This document shows, piece by piece, positions 36,656 to 45,278 of a stretch of DNA of 64,000 bases. Every line of letters starts with the position of its first letter. Position 1 is the first letter of the stretch. The translations under genes and the position numbers were made by a program. The notes beneath the pieces are model-generated. The model saw only the letters and a list, made by a program, of their open reading frames with translations, was not told the origin of the DNA and ran no database searches. This DNA is from Amycolatopsis nigrescens CSC17Ta-90 (GTDB lineage Bacteria > Actinomycetota > Actinomycetes > Mycobacteriales > Pseudonocardiaceae): the NCBI RefSeq assembly GCF_000384315.1, contig NZ_ARVW01000001.1:5580157-5644156 (forward strand), given 5' to 3'.

Positions 36656-38815
36656 ATGACTGTGCTGAGGGACGAGCTGCCCCTGCTGCTCGGCGCGAAG
36701 ATGGCCAAGGCGCTGGCCGAAGGGCTGAACATCCACACCGTGGCCGATCTGCTGCGGCACTACCCGCGCCGGTACGCCGAGCGCGGCGAGCTGACCGACA
36801 TCGCCGGGTTGGAGCTCGGTGAGCACGTCACCGTGCTGGCCAAGATCGAGTCGGTGAACAGGCGCCGGATGAAGAGCAAGTACGGCACCATCCTGGAGCT
36901 GGTGCTCACCGACGGCAAGCGCAGCCTGTCCTGCGCGTTCTTCAACCAGGCGTGGCGCGAGAAGGAGCTGCAGGTCGGCAAGACCGGCCTGTTCGCCGGC
37001 AAGGTGAACGCGTTCCGGAACAAGCTGCAGCTGGCCAACCCGGAGTACGAGCTGCTGGACGCCACCTCCGGTGCGTCCACAATGGACGATTTCCTCGGCG
37101 AGATCATCCCGGTCTATCCCGCCGTGCAGGGGGTGAACTCCTGGAGCATCGCCAGGTGCGTGCGGCAGGTGCTGGACACCCTGGAGCGCGAAGAGGACCC
37201 GATGCCGGCCGAACTGCTCACGCAGTACGGGCTGGCCGACCTGTTCGACGCGCTGCACGCCATCCACCGCCCGGCCAGCTGGGGGCATCTGGACGAGGCC
37301 CGCAAGCGGCTGAAGTGGGACGAAGCGATGGCCGTGCAGCTGATCTTCGCGCAGCGGCGGTTCTCCGCGGTGTCCCGACCGGCCAGGGCCTGCCCGCCCA
37401 ACGGAGGCGGCCTGCTCGACGCGTTCGACGCGAAGCTGCCCTTCGAGCTGACCGCCGGTCAGCGTGAGGTCGGCGCGAAGATCGCCGAAGAGCTGTCCGT
37501 CGAGCATCCGATGAACCGGCTGCTCCAGGGCGAGGTCGGCAGCGGCAAGACGATCGTGGCCCTGCGCGCGATGCTGCAGGTGGTGGACTCCGGGCGGCAG
37601 GCCGCGATGCTCGCGCCCACCGAGGTGCTCGCCGCGCAGCACGCCCGGTCCCTGCGGGAGATGCTCGGCGAACTGGCCATGGCCGGTGAGCTTGGCGGCG
37701 CCGAGATCGCCACCAAGCTCACCCTGCTGACCGGTTCGATGGGCGCGAAGGAACGCAAGCAGGCGCTGCTGGACACCGCCAGTGGCGCGGCCGGCATCGT
37801 GGTCGGCACGCACGCGCTGATCCAGGAAACGGTTTCCTTCGCCGATCTCGGCTTCGTGGTGGTGGACGAGCAGCACCGGTTCGGCGTCGAGCAGCGGGAC
37901 GCGCTGCGCTCGCGGGGCGCGGACTTCACCAGCCCGCACGTGCTGGTGATGACCGCTACCCCGATCCCGCGCACGGTGGCCATGACCGTGTACGGCGACC
38001 TGGAGATCTCGTCGCTGCGCGAGATGCCGGTCGGCCGTTCGCCGATCTCCACCACCGTCGTGCCGGTGGCGGAGAAGCCGGCCTGGCTGGACCGCGTCTG
38101 GGGCAGGGTCGCGGAGGAGGTCGGCAAGGGGCACCAGGCCTACGTGGTCTGCCCGCGGATCGGTGACGAACCGCCGTCGGACAAGGGCGGCGGCGACAAG
38201 CGGCCCGCGCTGGCCGTGCTCGACGTGGCGCCGGAGCTGGAGGGCGGGCCGCTGGCCGGGCTGCGGATCGGCGTGCTGCACGGCCGGATGCCCAGTGACG
38301 ACAAGGACAAGGTGATGCGGGCCTTCGCGGCCGGCAAGCTGGACGTGCTGGTGGCCACCACGGTGATCGAGGTCGGCGTGAACGTGCCGAACGCGACCGC
38401 GATGGTGATCATGGACGCGGACCGGTTCGGGGTCAGCCAGCTGCACCAGCTGCGCGGCCGGGTCGGGCGTGGTTCGGTGGCCGGGCTGTGCCTGCTCGTC
38501 ACCGAGGCGCTGGACGGGACCGCGACCAGGGAGCGGCTCGGTGCCGTGGAGTCCACAACGGACGGTTTCGAGCTGTCCCGGCTGGACCTGGAGCTGCGCC
38601 GGGAGGGCGACATCCTCGGTGCCGCCCAGTCCGGGAAGCGGTCCACGCTGAAGCTGCTTTCCCTGCTCCGGGACGAGGACGTGATCGCGGAGGCCAGGGA
38701 CAAGGCGCAGCGGATCGTGGCCGAGGACCCGGCGCTGGGCAGTCACCTCGGCCTGGCGCACCTGGTCGCCGACGTGGTCGATGCCGATCGCGCCGAATAC
38801 CTCGAAAAGACCTGA
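36656..38815 (+). CDS. recG: ATP-dependent DNA helicase RecG
   Basis: This helicase reverses stalled forks and branch-migrates junctions. It has 719 residues. An N-terminal wedge (OB-fold, VTVLAKIESVNRRRMKSKYG) is followed by the helicase core: LLQGEVGSGKTIVALRAM (Walker A), VVVDEQHRFGVEQR (motif II as DEQH), LVMTATPIPRTVAMTVYGDL (motif III), and ATTVIEVGVNVPNATAMVIMDADRFGVSQLHQLRGRVGRG (motifs V-VI). It overlaps no gene but starts one base after the DAK2 gene stop. It converges on a carboxylesterase with a 6-base gap. Confidence 0.97.
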   Translation: MTVLRDELPLLLGAKMAKALAEGLNIHTVADLLRHYPRRYAERGELTDIAGLELGEHVTVLAKIESVNRRRMKSKYGTILELVLTDGKRSLSCAFFNQAWREKELQVGKTGLFAGKVNAFRNKLQLANPEYELLDATSGASTMDDFLGEIIPVYPAVQGVNSWSIARCVRQVLDTLEREEDPMPAELLTQYGLADLFDALHAIHRPASWGHLDEARKRLKWDEAMAVQLIFAQRRFSAVSRPARACPPNGGGLLDAFDAKLPFELTAGQREVGAKIAEELSVEHPMNRLLQGEVGSGKTIVALRAMLQVVDSGRQAAMLAPTEVLAAQHARSLREMLGELAMAGELGGAEIATKLTLLTGSMGAKERKQALLDTASGAAGIVVGTHALIQETVSFADLGFVVVDEQHRFGVEQRDALRSRGADFTSPHVLVMTATPIPRTVAMTVYGDLEISSLREMPVGRSPISTTVVPVAEKPAWLDRVWGRVAEEVGKGHQAYVVCPRIGDEPPSDKGGGDKRPALAVLDVAPELEGGPLAGLRIGVLHGRMPSDDKDKVMRAFAAGKLDVLVATTVIEVGVNVPNATAMVIMDADRFGVSQLHQLRGRVGRGSVAGLCLLVTEALDGTATRERLGAVESTTDGFELSRLDLELRREGDILGAAQSGKRSTLKLLSLLRDEDVIAEARDKAQRIVAEDPALGSHLGLAHLVADVVDADRAEYLEKT

Positions 38816-38821
38816 GGCTGC

Positions 38822-40153
38822 TCAGGGCAACGGCGTGGGGGGACGGCCGGGGGTGTGGGCGGGCCAGGTGACGGCGCCGGTGGCGGCGGGGTCGCCGTGC
38901 CGGGCGAAGGAAAGCCAGGCCTCGCGCAGGGTGTGGCCCAGCGTCCGCACGGTTTCCCAAGGCGCGTCACCGAGCATCGGCGAGCCGAGCCAGCTTTCCT
39001 CGTCACCGAAGAGGAACGGCAGCTCGATGCAGTGGCAGGCGCCGAACCGGCCGTGCGGCGGCCGCCAGCCGAAGCGGTAGGAGTAGACGTTCCCGCCGTT
39101 CGCGGCGAGCTCGTCCGCCAGCCGGAGTGACGGGCCCGCGAAGAACCGTTCGGTCAGCGCCGCCTTGGCCGCTGCCACCGGCCGGTCGCCGATCAGCCGC
39201 TTCGCCTTGGCGACGGCCGGGTTCGGCTCCAGGAAGGCGTCCAGCTCGTCCGCGGTGGTGCCGATCAGCACGTCGACCTTCCGCGCCGACTCGGCGAGCC
39301 GGTCCATGCCGGTGCCGTGGCCGAACGGTGGCGCGCCCGCGGCCGGGGCGAACACCGGCATCGTCCGCAGTCCGGCCGGACCGGCCGCCTTGACCGCGGT
39401 GGCCCGCTGGGCGGCGAGCACCCGCTCGATCGGCGCGGTGCGCGGATCGGCGTCCAGCGCGGCCAGGAACCGGGAAGCGGTCTTCGCGGTGGCGGCGGTG
39501 TCCATCAGCTTCAGCGCCAGTGGCGCGCTCTGCATGATCGCGCGGTGCAGGAGACCGTCGGCGACCCCGGCGGCCAGCAGACAGGCGATGGACTGCGCGC
39601 CGGCGGACTGCCCGAGCACAGTCACGCACTCGGGGTCGCCGCCGAAGGCCGCGATGTTGCGCTGGATCCAGCGCAGTGCGGCCAGTTGGTCCAGCAGGCC
39701 GAGATTGCCCGGTGAAACTCCCGGCCGCCGCAGGAAACCGAGCGCGCCGAGCCGGTAGTTGACCCCGGCCACCACCACATCGCCCTGTGCCGCGAGCGCT
39801 CGCCCGTCGTACCAGTTCAGCGAGCCGGCGCCGCTGCTGAACGCCCCGCCGTGCAGCCAGACCAGCACCGGACGGCGGCCGGTGGTGCCCGGGGTGGTGA
39901 TGGTCAGGTTCAGGCAGTCCTCGCCCTGGACCTGTTCGTCGCGCGGCGGTCCCATCACCCCGTCCAGCCTGGACGGCGGCTGCGGGCTGACCTGCCCGTG
40001 CTCGGTGGCGTCCAGGACGCCGGGCCAGGCGGGCACCGGCTCCGGCGCGGCGAACCGGCGCGCCGTGGCGTACCGCACGCCTCGGAACGTCAGCACCCCT
40101 CCGGCCGCGAGGCCGCGCAACTTTCCGTCCGGCGCTTCCGCTACGGGCTCCAT
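38822..40153 (-). CDS. Type-B carboxylesterase
   Basis: A 443-residue alpha/beta hydrolase. LVWLHGGAFSSGAGSLNWYDG is the oxyanion loop, GEDCLNLTITTPG the family signature, and VTVLGQSAGAQSIACLLAAG the nucleophile elbow (Ser). The acid is probably the Glu in TTADELDAF and the His that of GACHCIELPFLFGDE. Substrates are esters of unknown identity. No signal peptide is seen. It lies downstream of a TetR gene on the same strand, separated by a family B hairpin. Confidence 0.92.
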   Translation of the reverse strand: MEPVAEAPDGKLRGLAAGGVLTFRGVRYATARRFAAPEPVPAWPGVLDATEHGQVSPQPPSRLDGVMGPPRDEQVQGEDCLNLTITTPGTTGRRPVLVWLHGGAFSSGAGSLNWYDGRALAAQGDVVVAGVNYRLGALGFLRRPGVSPGNLGLLDQLAALRWIQRNIAAFGGDPECVTVLGQSAGAQSIACLLAAGVADGLLHRAIMQSAPLALKLMDTAATAKTASRFLAALDADPRTAPIERVLAAQRATAVKAAGPAGLRTMPVFAPAAGAPPFGHGTGMDRLAESARKVDVLIGTTADELDAFLEPNPAVAKAKRLIGDRPVAAAKAALTERFFAGPSLRLADELAANGGNVYSYRFGWRPPHGRFGACHCIELPFLFGDEESWLGSPMLGDAPWETVRTLGHTLREAWLSFARHGDPAATGAVTWPAHTPGRPPTPLP

Positions 40154-40168
40154 CTGGCCATCGTAGGT

Positions 40169-40210
40169 CGTGCGTGAAAAGTGTTGCCGGAGGAACACTT
40201 TTCACTCACG
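40169..40210. repeat. Dispersed hairpin repeat, family B (copy 2)
   Basis: Arms of 17 bases (40169-40185 and 40194-40210) pair with one mismatch; the core GTGAAAAGTGTT is shared with 2287-2334. The stop codon of the TetR gene (complement of 40202-40204) lies inside it. It separates that gene from the downstream esterase. Confidence 0.87.
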
Positions 40211-40813
40211 AGGGCGGAAAGCGCCAGCTTTGGCCGCGATGGCAGCGGTATTGGCCGCCGCGTCGGCGACGGCGAGGTCAACCGGTTCCCTAGTGATGAA
40301 CAGCCGGTAGAACAACGGCGCCGACGCGGTGCGCAGCACCTCGACCGGGTCGGTGTCCGCGGGCAGCTCGCCGCGTTCGATCGCTCGGTGCACGATTTCG
40401 GCGCCGCGCCGGTGCCGGTCGGCGTAGAAGGACTGGAGCGCCTGCGCGCCGCGCTCGGACTGGAAGGCGGCGGAGATCGAGGCGATCGGCAGCGCCGACT
40501 CGGCGGGGTCGGTGAAGGACTGCGCGATCAGCCGGGTGAGGGCACGGAGGTCGCCTTCCAGCGAACCGGTGTCCGCGGGCCGCCAGTCGTCTTCGACGGC
40601 CAGCGCGAGCGCCTCGGCGACCAGTCCTTCGGCCGAGCCCCAGCGCCGGTACAGCGTGGTCTTGTGCACCCCGGAACGCTCGGCCACCCCTTCCACGGTG
40701 AGTCCCTGGTAGCCGTGCGCGGCCAGCTCGTCGAGCGTCGCCCGCAGCGCCGCCAGCCGGTTGCGTTCGGTGCGGCCGCCCGGTCTGCGCTGTCCAGGCT
40801 GCTCATCGGTCAC
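40202..40813 (-). CDS. TetR/AcrR family transcriptional regulator
   Basis: A 203-residue regulator. The DNA-binding part is LTVEGVAERSGVHKTTLYRRWGSAEGLVAEAL, and the C-terminal part is a TetR_C-type dimerisation domain (LPIASISAAFQSERGAQALQSFYADRHRRGAEIVHRAIERGEL...LFYRLFITREPVD). GTG 40813 is used, with AGGAG six bases upstream. The divergent DUF6541 gene shares a promoter region with a perfect palindrome (40848-40860). The last residues and stop come from the hairpin repeat. Confidence 0.92.
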   Translation of the reverse strand: MTDEQPGQRRPGGRTERNRLAALRATLDELAAHGYQGLTVEGVAERSGVHKTTLYRRWGSAEGLVAEALALAVEDDWRPADTGSLEGDLRALTRLIAQSFTDPAESALPIASISAAFQSERGAQALQSFYADRHRRGAEIVHRAIERGELPADTDPVEVLRTASAPLFYRLFITREPVDLAVADAAANTAAIAAKAGAFRPRE

Positions 40814-40830
40814 TCGGGGCTCCTGTCTCG

Positions 40831-40865
40831 TTCGTGGCAAGAGGGTAGGCGGTAACCGCCACGAA
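40831..40865. promoter_or_regulatory. Nested palindromes between tetR and the DUF6541 gene
   Basis: GGCGGTAACCGCC (40848-40860) is a perfect palindrome around one base. Outer arms TTCGTGG (40831-40837) and CCACGAA (40859-40865) also match perfectly. They are placed to control both divergent genes. Confidence 0.65.
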
Positions 40866-40934
40866 TGGGCGCTGCGCGGCCGGACTGGCCGCCCCTAACG
40901 TGGAGGGACTGCCGAACCGAGCCAGGGGGCGTTG

Positions 40935-42797
40935 ATGGCGGGAGTGCTCCTGCTCGTTGCGGTCTTCGGTTTCCTGTGGTTGCCCGGCATGGCGCTGGCC
41001 GCCGCGTTGCGCAGGTCCGGCTGGGCGGTGCTGGGCGCCGCACCGGCGGTCACCTTCGGCCTGGCCGGGCTGGCAGGCCCGCTGTTCAGCCTGCTCGGGG
41101 TGCCTTGGCGGCCCTGGACTTATCTGACCTTCGTGCTCGCGGTGGTGGCCGTGGTGCTGGTGGTCCGGCTGTCCAGGCCGCGTGCCGGACCGCCGCACGC
41201 CGAGCCGGATTCCTGGCATCCCGGCGGGTTCCGGTGGATCGGCACGGCGGTGCTGGTCGCCGCCGCGGCCGGTGCCGCCGCGCTGGTGCTGGGCATGCGC
41301 GGCCTGGACGCGGTGTCCCAGATCTGGGACATGAGCTTCCACGGCAACGCGATCAGGTACATCACCGAGACCGGCGACCCCGACCCCGCCGCGCTGGCTG
41401 CGATCGTGGACCCCCAGTATCCGCAAGGGTTCTTCTACCCCAACGGTTTCCACCTGCTCGGCTCGCTGGTCCAGTCCGCCACCGGGCGGCCGCCGCCGGA
41501 GGTGCTGAACGGCATGGTGGTGGCGGTGGCGACGCTGCTGGTGCCGTTGAGCACCGCCGGTCTGGCTGCCGGGCTCGGCGCGAGGGCCGCTGTGGTGGCC
41601 GCGAGCGTCGCGGTGAGCACCACCTTCACCAACTTTCCCTACCAGCTTTGGAGTTACGGCGGGCTGTACCCGTACACCCTGGCGCTGTGCCTGGTCGGCC
41701 CGGCGCTCGCGCTGGTCGTGCGCTGGCTGAAGACCGGCGACCTGGCCACCCTGGTGCTCGCCGTGTCCGCCGCGAGCGGGGTGCTGGTGGTCCATCCCAG
41801 CGCGGCCTTCGTGCTGGCCGTGTTCCTCGCACTGGTGCTGCTGCTGCGAGATCGCGGTGCGTTTCCGTTGCACTGGCCGCGGTTCGCCGCGCTGGCCGGG
41901 CTGAGTCTGGCGCTGCTGCTGCCGACGCTGGCCGGCCTGCTCCGGGTGACCCCGAAAGTGGCCGGTTTCCAGCCGTTCTGGGCGGCGAGCAGTGACGGTT
42001 GGACGGCGCTTGGCCGGTTGTTCACCCTCGGTGGGGTGGTGCCGCAGCCGGGGGAGGCGACCGCGCCGCCGCAGTGGGTGCTGGCGGTGCTGGTGTTCGG
42101 CGGGCTGGCGCTGCTGCTGCGGGACAGGGCCTGGCGCTGGGTGGCCGTCGCGATGCTGGTCTTCGGTGCGCTGTACGTGCTGTCGGTGGCCACCGACCAT
42201 CCGGTGACCAGGATGCTGGCCGCGCCGTGGTGGAACGACAGCTTCCGGCTGGTCGCCGTGCTGCCGATGGTCGGCGCGGTCGCGGCGGGCTTCGCGCTGG
42301 ACGCGGTCCGCCGCCGGTTCGGCGGCTGGCAGCCGGCGCTGGTGCTGCTGGCCGGGTACCTCGGGGCGACCGGCGGGTATGTGGCCACGAACGCCGAGCG
42401 GGTCCGCGGCGTCTACCAGCCCGGCCCGGTCACCGGGGACGTGCTCGCCGGGATGCGCCGGCTCGAGGAGCTGGTGCCGCCGGGCACCGGGGTGATGAAC
42501 GACAACGGCGACGGCAGCACCTGGACCTACGGGCTGGTCGGGCGGCCGACCGTGGTGCCGTACTTCGGCAACTTTCCGGCGGGCTCGGACCGGGCGGTCC
42601 TGCTCGCGCGGTTCGACGAGCTCGCCACCGACGACGCCGTCCGGGAGCTGGTGCGCAAGTACAACATCGGATACGCGGTCGTCGCGGCGCCGATGCTCTA
42701 CGGCAAGGAGCGGGTGCCGGGGCTGCGGGAACTGGACGGCCCGGCGTTCCGGCTGGTCTATGCGAACCCCGGTTTCCGGATCTACCGGCTGAGCTGA
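40935..42797 (+). CDS. Polytopic membrane protein, DUF6541 type
   Basis: A 620-residue protein with many hydrophobic segments (about ten to twelve) in the first 480 residues, then a soluble C-terminal part (GDVLAGMRRLEELVPPGTGVMNDNGDGSTWTYGLVGRPTVVPYFG). An extracytoplasmic-looking loop reads QIWDMSFHGNAIRYITETGDPDP. This architecture resembles GT-C glycosyltransferases that use lipid-linked sugars in actinobacterial envelopes, but no catalytic role is proved. ATG 40935 has AGGGGGC upstream. It is likely regulated by the divergent TetR protein. Confidence 0.78.
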   Translation: MAGVLLLVAVFGFLWLPGMALAAALRRSGWAVLGAAPAVTFGLAGLAGPLFSLLGVPWRPWTYLTFVLAVVAVVLVVRLSRPRAGPPHAEPDSWHPGGFRWIGTAVLVAAAAGAAALVLGMRGLDAVSQIWDMSFHGNAIRYITETGDPDPAALAAIVDPQYPQGFFYPNGFHLLGSLVQSATGRPPPEVLNGMVVAVATLLVPLSTAGLAAGLGARAAVVAASVAVSTTFTNFPYQLWSYGGLYPYTLALCLVGPALALVVRWLKTGDLATLVLAVSAASGVLVVHPSAAFVLAVFLALVLLLRDRGAFPLHWPRFAALAGLSLALLLPTLAGLLRVTPKVAGFQPFWAASSDGWTALGRLFTLGGVVPQPGEATAPPQWVLAVLVFGGLALLLRDRAWRWVAVAMLVFGALYVLSVATDHPVTRMLAAPWWNDSFRLVAVLPMVGAVAAGFALDAVRRRFGGWQPALVLLAGYLGATGGYVATNAERVRGVYQPGPVTGDVLAGMRRLEELVPPGTGVMNDNGDGSTWTYGLVGRPTVVPYFGNFPAGSDRAVLLARFDELATDDAVRELVRKYNIGYAVVAAPMLYGKERVPGLRELDGPAFRLVYANPGFRIYRLS

Positions 42798-42830
42798 AGT
42801 CACTTGCCACCCCGCTCGCGTCCGTGTACA

Positions 42831-42858
42831 ACTACTGCAACTCATGTTGCATTAGTAT
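42831..42858. promoter_or_regulatory. Operator overlapping the promoter of the erythromycin-esterase-like gene
   Basis: ACTACTGCAAC (42831-42841) and GTTGCATTAGT (42846-42856) match at 10 of 11 positions with a 4-base spacer. TAGTAT (42853-42858) is a probable -10 box for the gene starting at 42882. The site is AT-rich compared with surroundings. Confidence 0.7.
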
Positions 42859-42881
42859 CGACGCACAGGCAAGGGGAGCGC

Positions 42882-44111
42882 ATGGCCCGGATCGGGTTCG
42901 CCGAGATCCATCCGCTGGACGGGCTCGAACCGCTCGCCGCCATGATCGGCGACGCGCGGATCGTGGCGATCGGCGAGAACAACCACCACATCAAGGAGTT
43001 CGGCGAGTTCCGCGGCCGGGTGCTGCGCTTCCTGGTCGAGCGGCTGGGCTTCCGGGTGCTGGGCTTCGAGTCCGGTTTCGCCGAGGGCGCGCTGGTCGAC
43101 GACTGGATCCGCGGCGGACCGGGCGAGGTCGAGCGGGTCGGCCGGGACGGTTTCACCTTCACCCTCGGCGAATCCCCCGAGATGCACGAGATGCTCGGCT
43201 GGATGCGCGCGCACAACGAGGCCGGCGGTGATCTCCGGTTCGCCGGGCTGGACCTGCCCAGCTCGGCGGGCTCGCCGGCACCGGCGCTGCGTGCGGTGCG
43301 GGCGTACCTGTCCGACGTGGACCCGGCCGCGGTGTCCCTTGTGGACAGGGCGAGCGCCGCGACCGAGCCGTATGCGGCGGTGAGCAGCGCGGGCTCGCCC
43401 GCCAAGTACGCGGCACTGCCGGAGGCGGGCCGCCACGCCGCCACCGCGGCGCTCGCCCTGCTGGTCGCCCAGCTGGACGCGCTGGCTCCGGTCTACCGGC
43501 CGCGCGCGGGTGCCGTCGCGCATGCCGTCGCCCGGCACCACGCGCTCGGCGCGCTGCGGGTGGACGGCTACCAGCGGGAGATCACCGAGCTGATGGACGG
43601 CACCGCGCCCGCCGTGCAGGGCGCGTCCAGGGATACCTACATGGCCTCGACCGTGCGCCTGCTGCGGGAGCTGCACGGGGACGCCAGGATCGTGCTGATG
43701 CTCCACAACGGACACTTGCAGCGCACGCCGATGTCGATGACGCCGGGCAGCTCCGCGCCGATGGCGGGCGCGCATCTGGCCGAGGAGTTCGGCGCGGACT
43801 ACTTCGCACTCGGCGTGACGGCCGGCGCGGGGTACACCACCGGGCTCACGCCGGACGAGCAGGCCAGGCTCGGGTTCCGGGTGCACGAGGAGGAGCTCGC
43901 CGCGCCGGCCGAAGGCGGCGTCGAGCACGCCATGGCCGGGCACGGCCCGAGCCTGCTGGACCTGCGCGCTGCGAAGGAGGACACCGGCGGACCGGTCGGT
44001 ATCCGGCACGCCGGCCTCACGTCCGAAGTGGACGTGGCACGGGCGTTCGACGCGCTCGCCTACTTCCCGGAGTCCCACGTCAGCGCGCTGGTGGCCGACG
44101 GCGCTCGGTGA
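42882..44111 (+). CDS. Erythromycin-esterase-like protein
   Basis: A 409-residue protein. IVAIGENNHHIKEFGEFRGRVLRFLVERLGFRVLGFESGFAEG aligns with the active-site region of the Ere family, whose catalytic His and Glu lie in a GExxHxxxEF context. Later signatures are RDTYMASTVRLLRELHGDARIVLMLHNGHLQRTPMSM. Members hydrolyse macrolide lactones or have housekeeping roles; resistance is only a possibility. ATG 42882 is preceded by AAGGGGAG. A palindrome over the promoter suggests induced expression. No regulator gene is adjacent. Confidence 0.85.
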   Translation: MARIGFAEIHPLDGLEPLAAMIGDARIVAIGENNHHIKEFGEFRGRVLRFLVERLGFRVLGFESGFAEGALVDDWIRGGPGEVERVGRDGFTFTLGESPEMHEMLGWMRAHNEAGGDLRFAGLDLPSSAGSPAPALRAVRAYLSDVDPAAVSLVDRASAATEPYAAVSSAGSPAKYAALPEAGRHAATAALALLVAQLDALAPVYRPRAGAVAHAVARHHALGALRVDGYQREITELMDGTAPAVQGASRDTYMASTVRLLRELHGDARIVLMLHNGHLQRTPMSMTPGSSAPMAGAHLAEEFGADYFALGVTAGAGYTTGLTPDEQARLGFRVHEEELAAPAEGGVEHAMAGHGPSLLDLRAAKEDTGGPVGIRHAGLTSEVDVARAFDALAYFPESHVSALVADGAR

Positions 44112-44127
44112 AGAGTCCGGACAGGAC

Positions 44128-44154
44128 ACAAGACCCGATCGTGATCTTGTTTTC
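44128..44154 (+). terminator. Candidate terminator after the erythromycin-esterase-like gene
   Basis: ACAAGA (44128-44133) and TCTTGT (44145-44150) pair around an 11-base loop, followed by TTTCC. Short but with a T-run. Confidence 0.45.
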
Positions 44155-44180
44155 CGCGGCGCCCCGGATAACGCTTGATC

Positions 44181-45128
44181 ATGGTTTTTCGCGTGACGAA
44201 AGCATTGGGCACGGTGCTGGCGGCGGGGCTGCTGGTGTTCGGATCGACCGAGGCGGGCGCAGCCGGTGCGGCGGGTGAGATCGACGGCGGGGAGCAGGCC
44301 AACCCGCCGAGCGCCGGGTTGGACCGGATCGACCAGCGCAGCGGGCGGGACCAGTTCTATCGCTACGAAACGCTGGCCGAGCAGGCGACCGTGTACGTGA
44401 TCGACACCGGCATCGACGCGAAACATCCGGACTTCGGTGGCCGGGTGCAGCTCGGCAGGGACTTCGTGGACACCCGGAACGTGGCCGCCTCGGACGGGAA
44501 CGGGCACGGCACCCATCTGGCCGGGATCGCCGGCGGTACCAGGTTCGGCGTGGCCAAGGGCGTCAAGCTGGTGTCCGTCCGGGTACTCGACGACGGCGGC
44601 ACCGGTGCTACCGAGAGCATCATCGCCGGTATCGACTGGGTGACGCAGAACGCGCGGCAGCCCGCGGTCGCCCTGCTGGGCATCGCCGGGGCCGGCAACG
44701 AGCAGCTCGACCAGGCGGTGCGGAACCTGGCCGCGGTGATGCCGGTGGCGGTACCCGCCGGCGGCGAGGGCGCGGACGCCGCCGCCACCTCCCCGGCGCG
44801 AGTGCCGGAGGCGCTGACCGTTGGCAGCAGCGACAGCCAGGACCGCGTCCCCACCTCCGCCAACTTCGGCCAGCTGGTCGACCTGTTCGCGCCAGGCGTG
44901 GAGATCCCGTCCCCCGCCGCGAACGGCCCCGGCTCCTCGGTGCTCTCCGGCACCTCGATGGCTGCCGCCCACGTGGCTGGCGCGGCCGCCCTGTACCGCG
45001 CGCTGCACCCGGAAGCCACGCCCGCCGATGTCGGTGCCGCCCTCGTCGAGCGCTCGACCAAGGACGCGTTGACCGGCCTGCCCGAAGGCACCCCGAACCG
45101 ACTGCTCTACACCCTGCCCACCGGCTGA
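44181..45128 (+). CDS. Secreted subtilisin-like (S8) serine protease, variant oxyanion site
   Basis: A 315-residue protein with a signal peptide ending GAA and a short pro-segment, without a full I9 inhibitor domain. The triad is AYVIDTGID-like VYVIDTGIDAKHPDF (Asp), DGNGHGTHLAGIAGG (His) and SVLSGTSMAAAHVAGAAALY (Ser). The normal oxyanion-hole motif AAGN is PAGG in VPVAVPAGGEGADAAATSPARVPEAL, so the stabilising Asn is replaced by Gly. The expected NMSLGG is also changed, to LGIAGAGN. Reduced or altered activity is inferred. ATG 44181 is used. Confidence 0.85.
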   Translation: MVFRVTKALGTVLAAGLLVFGSTEAGAAGAAGEIDGGEQANPPSAGLDRIDQRSGRDQFYRYETLAEQATVYVIDTGIDAKHPDFGGRVQLGRDFVDTRNVAASDGNGHGTHLAGIAGGTRFGVAKGVKLVSVRVLDDGGTGATESIIAGIDWVTQNARQPAVALLGIAGAGNEQLDQAVRNLAAVMPVAVPAGGEGADAAATSPARVPEALTVGSSDSQDRVPTSANFGQLVDLFAPGVEIPSPAANGPGSSVLSGTSMAAAHVAGAAALYRALHPEATPADVGAALVERSTKDALTGLPEGTPNRLLYTLPTG

Positions 45129-45278
45129 CGCCCGGTACGCACCGAGCAGGTCCAGGCAGGTCGGCCGCAACCCGGCCAGGTCATGACGTCCATCACCTGA
45201 TACTGAACTCCCGTCCAGCGGGAGGCGCACGGTAACGTCCCTGGCCTACCGATCTCCTACGTTAGGGAAGGACCGGGG

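Noticed and set aside
40803..45230. Two very long antisense frames (680 and 792 codons)
   Set aside because: Compositionally biased His/Arg/Gln/Gly products opposite well-supported membrane-protein, esterase-like and subtilase genes; no domains.
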